Assembly (NCBI GenBank): GCA_023159155.1
Contig: JAJNNX010000004.1
Location: 310,001 to 374,000, forward strand
DNA length: 64,000 bases
Direction: 5' to 3'
From: Ustulina deusta
Lineage: Eukaryota > Ascomycota > Sordariomycetes > Xylariales > Xylariaceae
Of the stretch, positions 26,701 to 36,674 are shown one piece after another; position 1 is the stretch's first letter; each line of letters opens with the position of its first letter. The notes below the pieces were generated by a model. The model did not search any database, was not told where the DNA came from, and was given only the letters and a program-made list of their open reading frames with translations. A program made the position numbers and the translations under genes.

Positions 26701-28953
26701 AAACTAAGTTAGTTTAAAATTTTACTTTGGGGTTAGGCTAATTAGTTATAATTGGTTGTTTAAGTATTAAAACAGATAGTTAAGCTAGGTTGTTTAAAGT
26801 ATTTCTGTTTTTGCTAAGTTCTAGGTTTTATAATTAGGTTTTGTTTTTAAATTGTAGATCTTTTAAAACATAATTAAATTTATGTAAAGCTTTATAGGCT
26901 GCTAGAGCTACTAGGAAATATTTACTAGAGCAGTTATAATAAATCTATATTAAAGCTAAAAATATAAATCTACTTTTTTTTTTTTTTTTAATATTTTATT
27001 TGGGTTGACTATAAGCAAGCAAATATATTAAAATATATATAGTAAACTAATATACTAAGCTTTAAAGTTATATTTTTTATATAGAGCTTTAAAATCTTTT
27101 GTTTTTTTTTTAATTTATAGCTTTGTTATATATAATCTTTAGCTTTATAAAACTAATATTTATACAAATTATTGCTAGTGCTTCTAGAGTTATTCTAGCT
27201 GCTTAATTGGTTATATTTTTAAAGGTTTGATTGTTATGTTTAGGTAGCAAAAGCTTTAAATTAGCTATTTTTGTATTACTGCCCGCTTTGCTAGCTGATT
27301 TTTTAGTAGAATATCTAACCAAAAAAAATATAATATTAATTCTGGTTAATTAATAATTATATTATTTTAATTATTGCTTTAGTTATTTAAGTATTATAAA
27401 TAGAAAAACTTTTTATTTTAGCTATTAATTGTTTGATTACTAGGTTTATATATATATGGACTATTAAAAGTATAATAAAAAAAATAGTTATAAGTAGCTA
27501 GGTTAAAGGAGTAACTAGTAAAGCTTAAAATAGTTATACTTGTATAGCTTGCTAAATAAAATAAAAAAGTATGTCTAGTAATAGTTCTAAGCTAGTAGTA
27601 CTATTTAAAAAACTTAATATTACTATTTATAGCTAAAAAAAAGATTTTAAGTTAGCTTATTGTTTAAAAATATTTATAGTATTAATATATTCTTTTTATT
27701 ATAGGTTATTTTTAATAATTTTATATTTATTAAAAATGCTTCTAAAATAATTAAAAAGGATTAATTTAATTAAGTTATATAAGTAAGACTTCTTGGGTAT
27801 TAAAGGGATTTTTTGGCTAAGTTTATTAACTAAAGCTATATATCTAAAAAAAAATTAAACATAATTTTAAAGAGTTATTTTAGTACTTAAGAAAAACTTA
27901 ATAAGTTGTTTTTTTTATAATTAAGTTTGCTTAGGATTAGTTGTTTTATATTTTTGTTTTAAGCTTATAATAGTTTAATCTTAATTAGTACAAAAACTAA
28001 TAATATATTAAACTATATATTTTTTGATTATAGTTTTTATTTAGTATAATAATTAATTAACTTATTTAGCTTATAGAAGTCTATATAACTTAAAAAGTTT
28101 TTTTATTCTATAAAACTATTTAGTTATGTTTTTTTTATTAAATTAGTTCTAAAGGCGGGATATAGGATTAAAAATAAATAAACTAATAATATATAGAACT
28201 ATAGCGCTTCTAAAAACTAATTATATAAATATCAAAAGCTTAGCTAGCTAGTATTTACTAGTTTGATTATTAGTTAGTATAGTATTAGAAATAAATATAT
28301 TTATAATTAGAATGTTTGGGATAGACCTTGTTAGAAAAAGCCTAAAGTTTTACGGTTGCTTTAGAAAGTTTGGGTTATTTATTTTAGGTTACTAATTAGG
28401 ACTATTAATATATAGAAGTAACAAAATAATAAATGTTTTAAAAATAAAATAATAATTTCTAGGTTTTAATAATGTTTTTTTGTTTAATATTCTATAGTTC
28501 TTACTACTATATAAGTATATATAATTAGTATAGTGCTCCTATAAGTTTTTTATTAAAAGCTTATATATATTTAAGTTTAGTAAATATATTAGTTTTTTTA
28601 ATATAATTATAATTAGGTTTTATATTTTTTTTATAGATCTAATAAAAGTAGTGTAGTACTATTAGTATTTTTATAATTAGTTATTTTAAAAATAACAGTT
28701 CTATTAATACTTTATATTTATTTAATTTTTATTATAATTAGTTTTTTGTTATTTTTGTATTATATTATTAAATTATATTAGAAGTCTAGCTTTATATAAA
28801 GATTTATTAAAAAGAATACAACTAATTAGCGTAATTAGTAGTTAGTCTTTGTATATTAGGTATATTAGCTAGAAATATTAGTTTCTAATCGTAGGTTGCG
28901 TTCCAAAAAGCATTAAATAATATTAATTTTTGTTGCTTTACTAAAAATACTAA
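17706..28953. other. AT-saturated interior of LTR-A, no intact gene
   Basis: More than 11 kb with very few C or G, most of the survivors in AGCT or GCT contexts (CpT is the dinucleotide RIP spares). Only chance ORFs below ~80 codons remain. Islands of less-mutated sequence occur near 18865-18885, 25235-25265 and 25600-25660 and may mark edges of further unrecognised insertions. A degenerate AGCTATATTT-type repeat lies at about 21845-22050. Confidence 0.6.
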
Positions 28954-29316
28954 TAAAATAGAGCAGGGCTCCTAATCGGCGTATCGTATACTTAAATCAA
29001 CCAAACCTACTTAATCAGTATATATTAGATTATGTTTTTTAGCTCGCAGATTTTTGTACGTATTAGGTCAAAATCTAATTTATAATTATAAATAAAAACG
29101 TAATAATCAATTAATAAAAACAAATTTCTAACTCTTATCTAATATTCCGTAATAATTATTTATTGTTTACTATATAAAAAAGAAGTCTTTTATAGCCTCA
29201 AATAAAAACGTGCGTTTTTTGTACCTTTTGTCCCGTAATCTCTGAGGTCTCCGAAAATGTGTTCTACTCCATAACTAAGGACCTGTCTCCTGTACGCGCG
29301 CACCAGCCCTACTACA
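28954..29316 (-). repeat. LTR-A right LTR (5' LTR if transcribed on minus)
   Basis: 363 bp. The outward ~140 bp keep normal GC (for example GTACGCGCGCACCAGCCC near 29292-29309) while the inward part is AT-rich, the mirror image of the left LTR. Confidence 0.9.
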
Positions 29317-29880
29317 GTAGCAAAGCAATACTTTTACTGCTAATATACTTAAAAAATATTATTTATTTGCTTTTTTTAACGTTTTTTTTTAAAGCTATAT
29401 ATATTACAGCTTTATAAACAACTTAATAACCTTTTCTTACGCCTTAGCCAATACCTATTTTATTAGCGTTAAAAAATTGTTTTAGAAATATATTTGCTAG
29501 TTCAAAAGCTTTAAAACATTCGAAAAATAGCTTAATATTAGCTATAGTTGCTCTATTAATATATAAATAGCTAATAAACGTTAATTTAGCAGTTTTTAGT
29601 TCAGGATTGCAAAAAAAAAAACGTGTATACTACAACTTTTTGAATATTTTAGGGTTTCTAAAAGCTAATAATATATATTTAGCTATATATTTAAATTTGA
29701 TTATTAAAAACATAAAGCCTAGCCTGGCCTAACTTATAGCCTAATTAATTAGTTTAGTTTTAAAGTATATAAATAAGATCTAAAAGTATTAGTATAATTG
29801 CTTTTTAATTAAAATACTATTAAAGCAGCAGCGTATATATAACTAGTTAATATTTTATTAAATAGCTGCTTGTTTTTACG
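29317..29880 (-). pseudogene. Fot1-like transposase relic, N-terminal part
   Basis: Minus-strand frame at about 29615-29440: NPELKTAKLT, then INRATIANIKLFFECFKAFE and NANKIGIG. This follows the order around the first catalytic residue of Fot1/pogo (DDE_1) transposases, where an NxDExG motif is expected; the acidic pair reads N and K here, as RIP of GAT/GAA codons gives. Upstream residues (about 29760-29640) resemble the helix-turn-helix to DDE linker. The frame ends at the LTR-A insertion and resumes at 10603. Confidence 0.7.
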
Positions 29881-30065
29881 AAGTACTAAATTAAACAGTA
29901 CGAACTATAGCTGCTGTACGCTATTAGTTGCTATATAAAAGTATTGCGATAAAAAGGAGTTAATTCTAAAGAAAATAAGGGTAAAAAAAGAACATAAGAA
30001 CTAAACGCGGTTGCGTTATTTAACAATTTTTAATTAAGGTGGTTGGGGTTAGTAGCGCATTTTTA

Positions 30066-30113
30066 GCTGGGTCGCGATGGGGTGGTTCGCAAGGGGGGGT
30101 GTTAGCTTATGTC
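30066..30113 (-). repeat. right terminal inverted repeat of the Fot1-like element
   Basis: Exact reverse complement of 9460-9507. Confidence 0.9.
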
Positions 30114-30161
30114 GAATCGGGTTAGTTTCTCTGAAATAAGCTAATCACTATAAATTGGGCA

Positions 30162-30441
30162 AGAACAGCCACAGACTTAGCCACAGACCTAGCCACCCAT
30201 ATAAGCCCTACAGGACCCCCTTCCCCTTTTCCCAGCCCCCCCGCTCGCGACCACTCGGTCGCTCCCGGGCGGGGAGGGGGGCTTTGGCCTTGCGGTGTGT
30301 ATCCGGCTGTAGTGGCTAGGTCTATGTGGTTGGGTTAGTCTGAATGTATAGCTAGGTCAGTCTGTACGGCTACGTAATGTTAGTATGGTTAGGTTAGTCT
30401 ATATGGGTGGCTAGGTTTATGGCTCAGCCTGTGGCTGTTCT
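30162..30441. mobile_element. ~280-bp foldback / MITE-like element
   Basis: The ends are inverted repeats of about 42 bp with four mismatches (30162-30203 against 30400-30441, starting AGAACAGCCACAG). The middle (about 30215-30293) is very GC-rich and forms a hairpin with C-run and G-run arms around GCGACC-ACTC-GGTCGC. Several GGCTAGGT-like motifs recur on the right side. No coding capacity and no RIP damage. A target duplication could not be found, so the exact ends are uncertain. Confidence 0.6.
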
Positions 30442-31411
30442 GGCTTTATCTAGAGCCAATTAGAGACGCCAAGATTGTAGGGTATATGACTAGCCTAGCC
30501 TATTCTTTTTTTTTTTTTTCAAAACCTAAAACTAACCTAATTCGATGTGCTTTTGCTTTCTAAACATACCGTGTTTTTCTGTTCAATTACTTCGTAATAC
30601 AGAAAACCCCCGGCCACGTAGTCGCCGAATTAGATATGCTAAATTACCTAGTAAGTGGACTTCCAAAAAGTTTTGTCGGAAATGTCCTGACGGCCCTCCA
30701 TAAGTCAGAACCAGTCGGGCCGTCGCACCGCGACTATAAGTTAGCAGAGGCCTTCGTACCGACTGTTCAATATTGCTAATCTTGTAGAATATGCCTATTT
30801 TTCATCTCGTAATAGGTAAAGGGAGAATACAGGTGCTCACGAAAGCAGAAAGGCTTACTCAAGAACGGAATAATACGAAGAAAATTTGATATTCGGACGT
30901 AAATGATAGTAGTGGCGCTGACTTGAGATATCAGACAGGTAACCAAGTGTCTAACTCTACAACAGTTGCCTATTGCCCATCGTATTCATTGCTTGTCTAC
31001 TTGAGAACCACAGGCGCAATCGGCGCCATCAGAATCGAATTAGGACCCGGGTGCTGGATTTATCCCAAGTCAAAAACTCCTTTAATACCGGCTAAAAAAC
31101 AACCTCAAAAAGTCATGAAATTAGTCCTTCGCCATGAACGTTAAGTGGGAGACCGAGACCGAGACCGACTGGGTTGATGACTGGAGATGTCAGGGTCGAA
31201 AATGTGTAATGTGGTGCCAGAGAATCTCATGCTAGGCTGTCTTGTATGGAGACATCCTATTGAGTTGAGGCATCGAGGTATCGGGTGTGCATGTGTGCGA
31301 TATGGCTTGGTCTCGGCCTGACAGCCGAAATTGAAATCTCTGTAAGGCTTTGCATATACGATGCCGTGTGCCCAGGTAGTTTGTTCTCAGAGTACTCCGG
31401 TATGGCATCGC
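30442..31411. other. intergenic, no supported gene
   Basis: Normal base composition with short, mutually contradictory ORFs on the plus strand (for example 30923-31144). No domain, splice pattern or RNA gene recognised. Downstream region of the small secreted peptide gene. Confidence 0.4.
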
Positions 31412-31597
31412 TTAAGGGCGGTGAAGTGCAACAGGGTATGTTCGGATGTCACGCTTGTGGATCACAGGCGTGAATGTGGTGTTGAATTGCCTCCCCTTGA
31501 TTTGCACTGTCGAATTGGTAGCAGGGTAGTAGGGGGCAGTGATGCCAACTTGAACGAGAGCGGCAACAGCCAGCAGAACAGCGAAGAATTTAGCCAT
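31412..31597 (-). CDS. small secreted peptide with Kex2-like site (putative)
   Basis: 61 codons. Residues 1-20 (MAKFFAVLLAVAALVQVGIT) are a textbook signal peptide: basic start, hydrophobic core, small residues before the likely cut near TA-PYY. The mature part has two N-glycosylation sequons (NST, NTT) and a Lys-Arg pair (HKR at about 47-49) that would release a 12-residue tail DIRTYPVALHRP. No cysteines. On the minus strand a GATATAAGG TATA-like box lies about 125 bp upstream (31718-31726). The family is unknown; it could be an effector-like or signalling peptide, or the first exon of a longer gene. It lies in the gene-poor strip between the two transposon blocks. Confidence 0.5.
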   Translation of the reverse strand: MAKFFAVLLAVAALVQVGITAPYYPATNSTVQIKGRQFNTTFTPVIHKRDIRTYPVALHRP

Positions 31598-34500
31598 TGT
31601 TGATATGTTTTGGGGTTTAGTCAGAGGAGAAAAACATAAAGCACCACAATGTCTGGAAAGAAAGGGGTGAATGGCAAGGAATGGAGAGGGGAGTTGAGGA
31701 GAGAGACAAACCTACCTCCTTATATCAGTACACTAGACTACAGTGGTTGGGAGGTTCACACTGATCGGCAATTGTATTGCAGTTTTCATTTCTGTATCAC
31801 GGTATTCTATGTGTACTCCCGTACAAGAAGGCCGTGCATAGCCCGTGTATTCGGTAATCCGCACTACTATTGCGTATACTGTGTGCCACACCCGTCCACC
31901 GTTTTCTTGATTCAATATGAACACCTGGCCAAGACAGTAAGTAGCCAAGACTCAACGTGCCGTTGTCATTCGACGAGAGTTAGTTCAGGGGTTCTTGTAC
32001 CTTATTGGCTCAGAGTATCGAGGAGATCGGCAGTCAGCAGTACCAACTGGAGCCGCATATTTTTTAGCTTTTGGAAGACTGAGATAACCGGGACAGGGGT
32101 CTGATATTAACCACACTCGTTCTTCCGGGTTGGTCGATATTGTAGGTGATCTCGACGCACACAATGACAAGTCTCCGATGTTACTGAAAGAGGAAAGCCA
32201 TCGCAAAACGATATACTTTCGCCATTCTGTATGAATGGTACTGGCATGCACACTACACATCTGCGATCTTCGCTCCAATGCCCTTTGGAGCAGGTTAGGT
32301 AGTAAGTGGGTAGACTGATAGTATTCATGAATCGATCACTATTTACTGCAATCCGAAATTCCCATTATTAGTCAAACCAACCTTGCTAATTACATCATGA
32401 ACGACTCATCCGGGCTGCCTCAAGCTGTACTGTTCTGTACAATGTAGGCCCCCAGAGATCCGCAAGACATGTTCTCCGATAGCTATATTAATGCTGCGTT
32501 TGGGCTGAGTGCACACGTTGAAGTGTCTTGATAGTCAGTACCTTTTACCTCTTACGAACGTTCGCGCCATATGTCATATGTATGTAAGCATGTCGTGGCT
32601 GGCATGCACTACCACTCAAGCCTAGAGCATGAGCCTTGGCATAACCAGCAGTCTACTCACGGCTGCGCAACGGTCGTGCGCTTCGTCAGCTCGATATCTA
32701 ATCAGGAGAAAATAATTGCTGACCTCTACTACAGTAATACACGTGGTGGTGGTGCGACACGTATTATATGCTGTCCCATTCTTCCATCCACTACTCCAGC
32801 AGCGTGGGCTCGATCGGCAATAAGAGCGTGTGGCTAACATTGTCTCCCCCTGAGTCAGAAGAACTCCTCGTCTTTCCCTATCGCCATTCTCATCCACCGA
32901 GATGTCTTTATCATGGTGTCCAGCTGATAGCACATCGTTAACAATTCTGGGGCGCCGAATTCTCTTTCGTGCGACACTTTGTCCAGGGACATTCCACTTT
33001 CGTTTAGCCTCGAGTGCAGGGGCAGAGGTCCCTCCACTTGTCCAAATGCCGATCGTAGCGCCTTTTAGCCTTGCACCTGTCGATCTGGAGATCAAAAAAT
33101 GGAAAATAATTAAAAGGACCGCCGAGATGATCTGGGTCGTCAAGATCTCCCTCTCTTCTGCCGTGGGTGTTTTCTGCAGCGCAACCTACTGTTCCTCTGC
33201 AGCTCTATCTCCCACTTCGGGTAATAGAAAGTGCCGATCGGTCGGCCGTTCTACTGGACATGGCAGACATGGCGACAGGATCACCGAAACATGGATGATG
33301 AACTTAGCCGTTATCAGCGTCCCGAAGAACCTTCCACTATGAATGGGACCCATTCTTGTCTTCGGTGGCAAACAAAGTAGGGTTTTCATCAACTCAGCCG
33401 ATAGAAAAGACAGTCCAGATCCCAAAAACCCCGCCCTCCAAGCAAGAAATCAACGCAGAATCGATTTCGCCCAAGTACCCAGTCGTCCATAGATAACCAG
33501 CCGTCACGGCCCGTCCTCTATTATCTATTACCCGGCGCTTCCGAAACCTGGCAGAGGCAGGTTATGTCGGGCAGCAGCAAATCAGATCAATTCCGCGTCT
33601 ATTTATCGAGCGATTACCAGGAACCATCACTAGCTGTTCGCTTCAGGCCATGTGCGATGGTTGTGGACCCAATTCTTGGATGCTGCATGCGTGGGATCAG
33701 CGCCTAGTACCGATTGGCTCACGCATCCTCGCTCATCGTTTTAGCGAGCGCGCTACTTTCTCCCTCCTGGTGGTGACATCGGGACGGTTATTTGTTGGAG
33801 AGCCTATCACTCGATCGCTTGTATATATGACCACGCAACCCTGCAGGCTGAGGTTACCTTACGTGAGTCTTAGTACACCCTTTAACGTCTAATTAGCACG
33901 ACAGTACCCCCGCGAGTATCTGCAAAATGCCTTGCTAACATCTTGGTATCCATGGCAATTGCTGCTAAGCCAGTTAATTCTTGGCCCCTAGAGGTGAATC
34001 TGGGCGGGCTGCTGATTATAGGGATAAGACCCGGATCATATATACGCGTCTTCAAGGTACCGATGCGGCGGCAGTTGTGGTTTGATGATGCCCATTCAAC
34101 GGAAAGGGCATCTGGGAGACAATAGTTAACGATCCTGAAGGCTTGCAGGGTATCATCAATACTGTGATATTTCCAGTTATCGAGCTTTCTACCTGTCCAT
34201 CCCATTGAATGGCTTTTTCTTCTCCGGCAGCGCTGATCTTCCGTCAGGCCTGGGTAAATTGCAACAGTCAAATTCCATTACCTGTAGGTACTGTGGCGGT
34301 CTCCATTTTTGTATTAAAATCCCGAAAGCGTGGCAATTCCGTACCATACCAGCAGAGAAGATCTTTGCTAAAATAGCCATGACGATCATCCCTTGAAATC
34401 GAAGGCCGTTATGGATCTCCGAAACTCAAAGAAATTCTGGAACAAGATCGTCCCAGGGAGATAAGGCTAATCGGGAAACAACAGCAAACCAGAGACATTT

Positions 34501-35132
34501 CCTAGTACCAAACTCCTTGCTCGACATTGACGGATAATCTCTCCATTACTAGGCTCATCGGTGGTCGAGACACTTGCGCACAGCGTTCCATATGGTGGAG
34601 AGAGTGTTGGCATGGCTCCCCAGGCAAATCCCTGCCTAACGACCCAATGATATCATCGCGACTCTCTTTTAATCACAATGTCAAGACTGCCTGCCACCAA
34701 CAACATACAGTAACAGCATTAGTTCCATGAAAGTAGCATCTGAGTATGCGGCAATTTAAACACTAAGCGTACTACGTCCAAGTCCCCTTTCTCTCTCTAT
34801 CCCATCTACAGACTGCCGTGAAGCAGTTCCTTAAATGGGACATTAACACCAATTGCGCCTCTTTGACATCCAAACACCACCCACCGTCTTAGACACGCCA
34901 GGTGACAAGCTGATATTAAACTCGGTTTACTTACCTTCGTCGATTACGTCATACAAAAGAATCGTTGGCAACAGTGAAAAGCCCAGTGGTAGGTATGGGG
35001 AGGGGGGTCAAATGCGAGAACTCTTCAACTGAAAAATGACTATCTAGGTAGCATAGCACTACTAGAAACACCCTACTTAGATTTGTAAATCAAGGCACAC
35101 AGGCATCCTCAGACACTTGATAAGAGCAACCC
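31598..35132. other. gene-poor 3.5-kb stretch
   Basis: Apart from the peptide gene promoter at its left end I can support no gene. Overlapping ORFs exist at 31649-32104 (+), 32622-33143 (-, with a hydrophobic N-terminus), 32902-33342 (+) and 33882-34389 (-, two adjacent frames), but none shows a recognisable domain and each is contradicted by an opposite-strand frame. Decayed genes are likely. Base composition is normal, with no RIP signature. Confidence 0.4.
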
Positions 35133-36206
35133 CTATTTGCCAGTGATACGGCGAAACTCACCCTCGGTATGCTGGGACACTTCTTGCACCAGGCCACGTC
35201 GTCTCATATCATTCAACAACTCTAGTACGGCATGTGACGCACTTTCGCAATCGGGTCCAACTGAGTAGATCCCACTGCCCACGGCTCCAGATGCTCCAAC
35301 GGCAACCTCAACGCTGCCTCCCAACGGTACACCCACATCTACTCCGTTGGCCGGTGGAAATCTCGCCGACGTCGCCAGGAACAAGTGTCTCTCGCCGCTC
35401 TCGTCAATAGGCACGAATTTCAGGGTCTTCAACACGTCCTCTGGCAGATAGTTTAGGAGCTTCGTCCTCACTGTGCCCGGGTAATCGTGAACAAAACTAA
35501 CGTCCGGTGCGGTCCGTGCTACAGCTTCGAGGCCAAGAGTCACCAGCGATGTAAGGTGTCCACGGAGCTTATCTTCCGGGATTGTAAGCGCTGGAAAATC
35601 GGTCTGGTCGAGCACATCTTCGTGTCCGCCACCTCCCACGGTGACGACGCGACGGAGGCTCGGTGCGTGCCGTATGAGAGGGAGGAGGTTGGCGATGAAA
35701 CGAATACGGGCGTAGTAGTTCAAGGCAGCGAGTAGGTGGACGCCCTCAGCCGTTTCTGTCGTTGGTGGTTGGCGCTTAGCAGTAACTCATACAAGTCCGT
35801 ATTACGACTCATACAGCCAAAAGCTGCCGGCAAACGTCATTGGGGACTTACTGGCCCGATCCATTCGTCCAACTCCACAGCTGAGAAAAAGGATGTTGAT
35901 GGATTGCTCCTTTCCCTTGATCTGCTCACATACCTCGTCGACAACGCGTATCAGACTCACATCGGCCTGCCGAAAGATGTACTGACCGGTCGGGTTAAGT
36001 GCCTGGCACTCAGCCACGATGCGGTCCGCAGCTTCTTGCGAACGACCGATGAAATACGCTCGTGGAGACTTGGCGTGTTGTGCGAATTTCTTCAAGGTTG
36101 CTTCCCCGATGCCGCTTGTCGCTCCAACGAAAAGCGCAACCAGGCGACTTGGTAAGGCGGAAGAAATCCGAGAATTGGACGAGCTGACGCTAGAAAGGGA
36201 AACCAT
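35133..36206 (-). CDS. atypical short-chain dehydrogenase/reductase
   Basis: Two exons, 36206-35852 and 35755-35133 (intron 96 bp, GTAAGT...CAG, in phase); 325 residues. The start was chosen at MVSLSSVSSS because it gives the usual short lead before the nucleotide-binding loop. Rossmann loop VGATSGIGEAT with glycines at 28, 32 and 34; second-strand YFIGRS; a cofactor-region CGVGRMD in place of the usual NNAG. The expected catalytic YxxxK is absent: after RRVVTVGGGG the frame has GHLTSLVTLGLEAVA and then SFVHDYPGTVRT, as in a fungal SDR subgroup that conserves the HAxPG-like turn but not the Tyr-Lys pair. Activity may therefore be altered. It is often met beside secondary-metabolism genes (inference). 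Its promoter is cut off by LTR-B 265 bp upstream. Confidence 0.85.
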
Positions 36207-36368
36207 TTTTACCTGAGAGCAAAACTTCAGTATTAGCATTTCGCGAATGCACTTGCATGGGGATTCTTGCAAACTCACGATGAGTTGGGGCCTACTTTAG
36301 CTGGTGCGAACAGAGTTCTAGAAGCAGCACTATCTAGTGCATTACGGCAGCGAGGTGGGGAGAGGGTA

Positions 36369-36378
36369 TATTTATATA
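36369..36378 (-). promoter_or_regulatory. TATA box of the SDR gene
   Basis: TATATAAATA on the minus strand, 163 bp upstream of the start codon at 36206 and only ~93 bp from the LTR-B insertion point. Confidence 0.6.
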
Positions 36379-36470
36379 ACTCCATTTAGAAACCACCTTG
36401 AACGGACTAGAAAACAAGTTTGTATATGATGCACAGAGGTATGTGAGAAGAGGCATGACCCCGGCGGTAG

Positions 36471-36674
36471 TGTAATGGGCTGCAATCAGTATATTGTAAC
36501 GTGTAGTACGTGCTGGCCACGTATCATACAAAAAAAAACAATCTAAACAGAACCTAGATATAACTTGCTAAAAGAAAAAATCTCTGTTCTAACTTTTATA
36601 AGCAAAAGTTAAGCTATAATATAAAATAAGTAGGGCTAAGTCATATAATACTAACCTAGTTATATAATATAACA
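36471..36674. repeat. LTR-B left LTR
   Basis: 204 bp. The first ~60 bp (TGTAATGGGCTGC...) are unmutated, while the partner shows G-to-A and C-to-T at nearly every CpA/TpG there. The last ~90 bp are mutated where the partner is intact. Confidence 0.93.

Larger units (their letters stand above)
10604..29316 (-). mobile_element. LTR-A: LTR retroelement with 363-bp LTRs, RIP-mutated, holding a nested copia
   Basis: Two direct repeats of exactly 363 bp (10604-10966 and 28954-29316), flanked by a GTAG duplication (10600-10603 and 29317-29320; a preceding A on both sides allows a 5-bp reading). The LTRs begin T(G/A)AAAT and end in CA. Without the nested copia element the length is about 12.76 kb, large for a fungal LTR element. 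Next to the left LTR, the minus strand has a purine-rich stretch (TTTGGGAAG) where a polypurine tract should be, so transcription probably ran on the minus strand. The interior is so mutated that I could not identify reverse transcriptase or integrase; the superfamily is undetermined. Unrecognised nested insertions are possible. Confidence 0.85.
9460..30113 (-). mobile_element. Fot1/pogo-type DNA transposon, interrupted by LTR-A
   Basis: The ends are a perfect 48-bp inverted repeat (9460-9507 and 30066-30113), which contains a run of seven C and the motif CCATCGCGACCCAGC. Removing LTR-A and its 4-bp duplication leaves about 1,937 bp (9460-10603 plus 29317-30113), the usual size of a Fot1-like element. 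Both remaining parts carry remnants of one minus-strand transposase. If the duplicated target is TA, as in this superfamily, the TA copies lie inside the 48 bp (9469-9470 and 30103-30104). The repeat proper would then start with ACACCCCCCC, and the flanking GACATAAGC would be host DNA. The terminal repeats are not RIP-mutated although the interior is. Confidence 0.8.

Noticed and set aside
31649..32104. 151-codon plus-strand ORF
   Set aside because: It runs through the promoter of the secreted-peptide gene on the opposite strand, is rich in Cys, Arg and Tyr as in random frames, and has no domain.
32622..33342. Overlapping ORFs of 173 codons (-) and 146 codons (+), the former with a hydrophobic N-terminus
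   Set aside because: They contradict each other, have no domain and no splice-supported extension, and the cysteine- and arginine-rich translation looks random.
33882..34389. Two adjacent minus-strand ORFs that might form a gene
   Set aside because: Joining them needs an unsupported frameshift or intron, and no recognisable motif appears.
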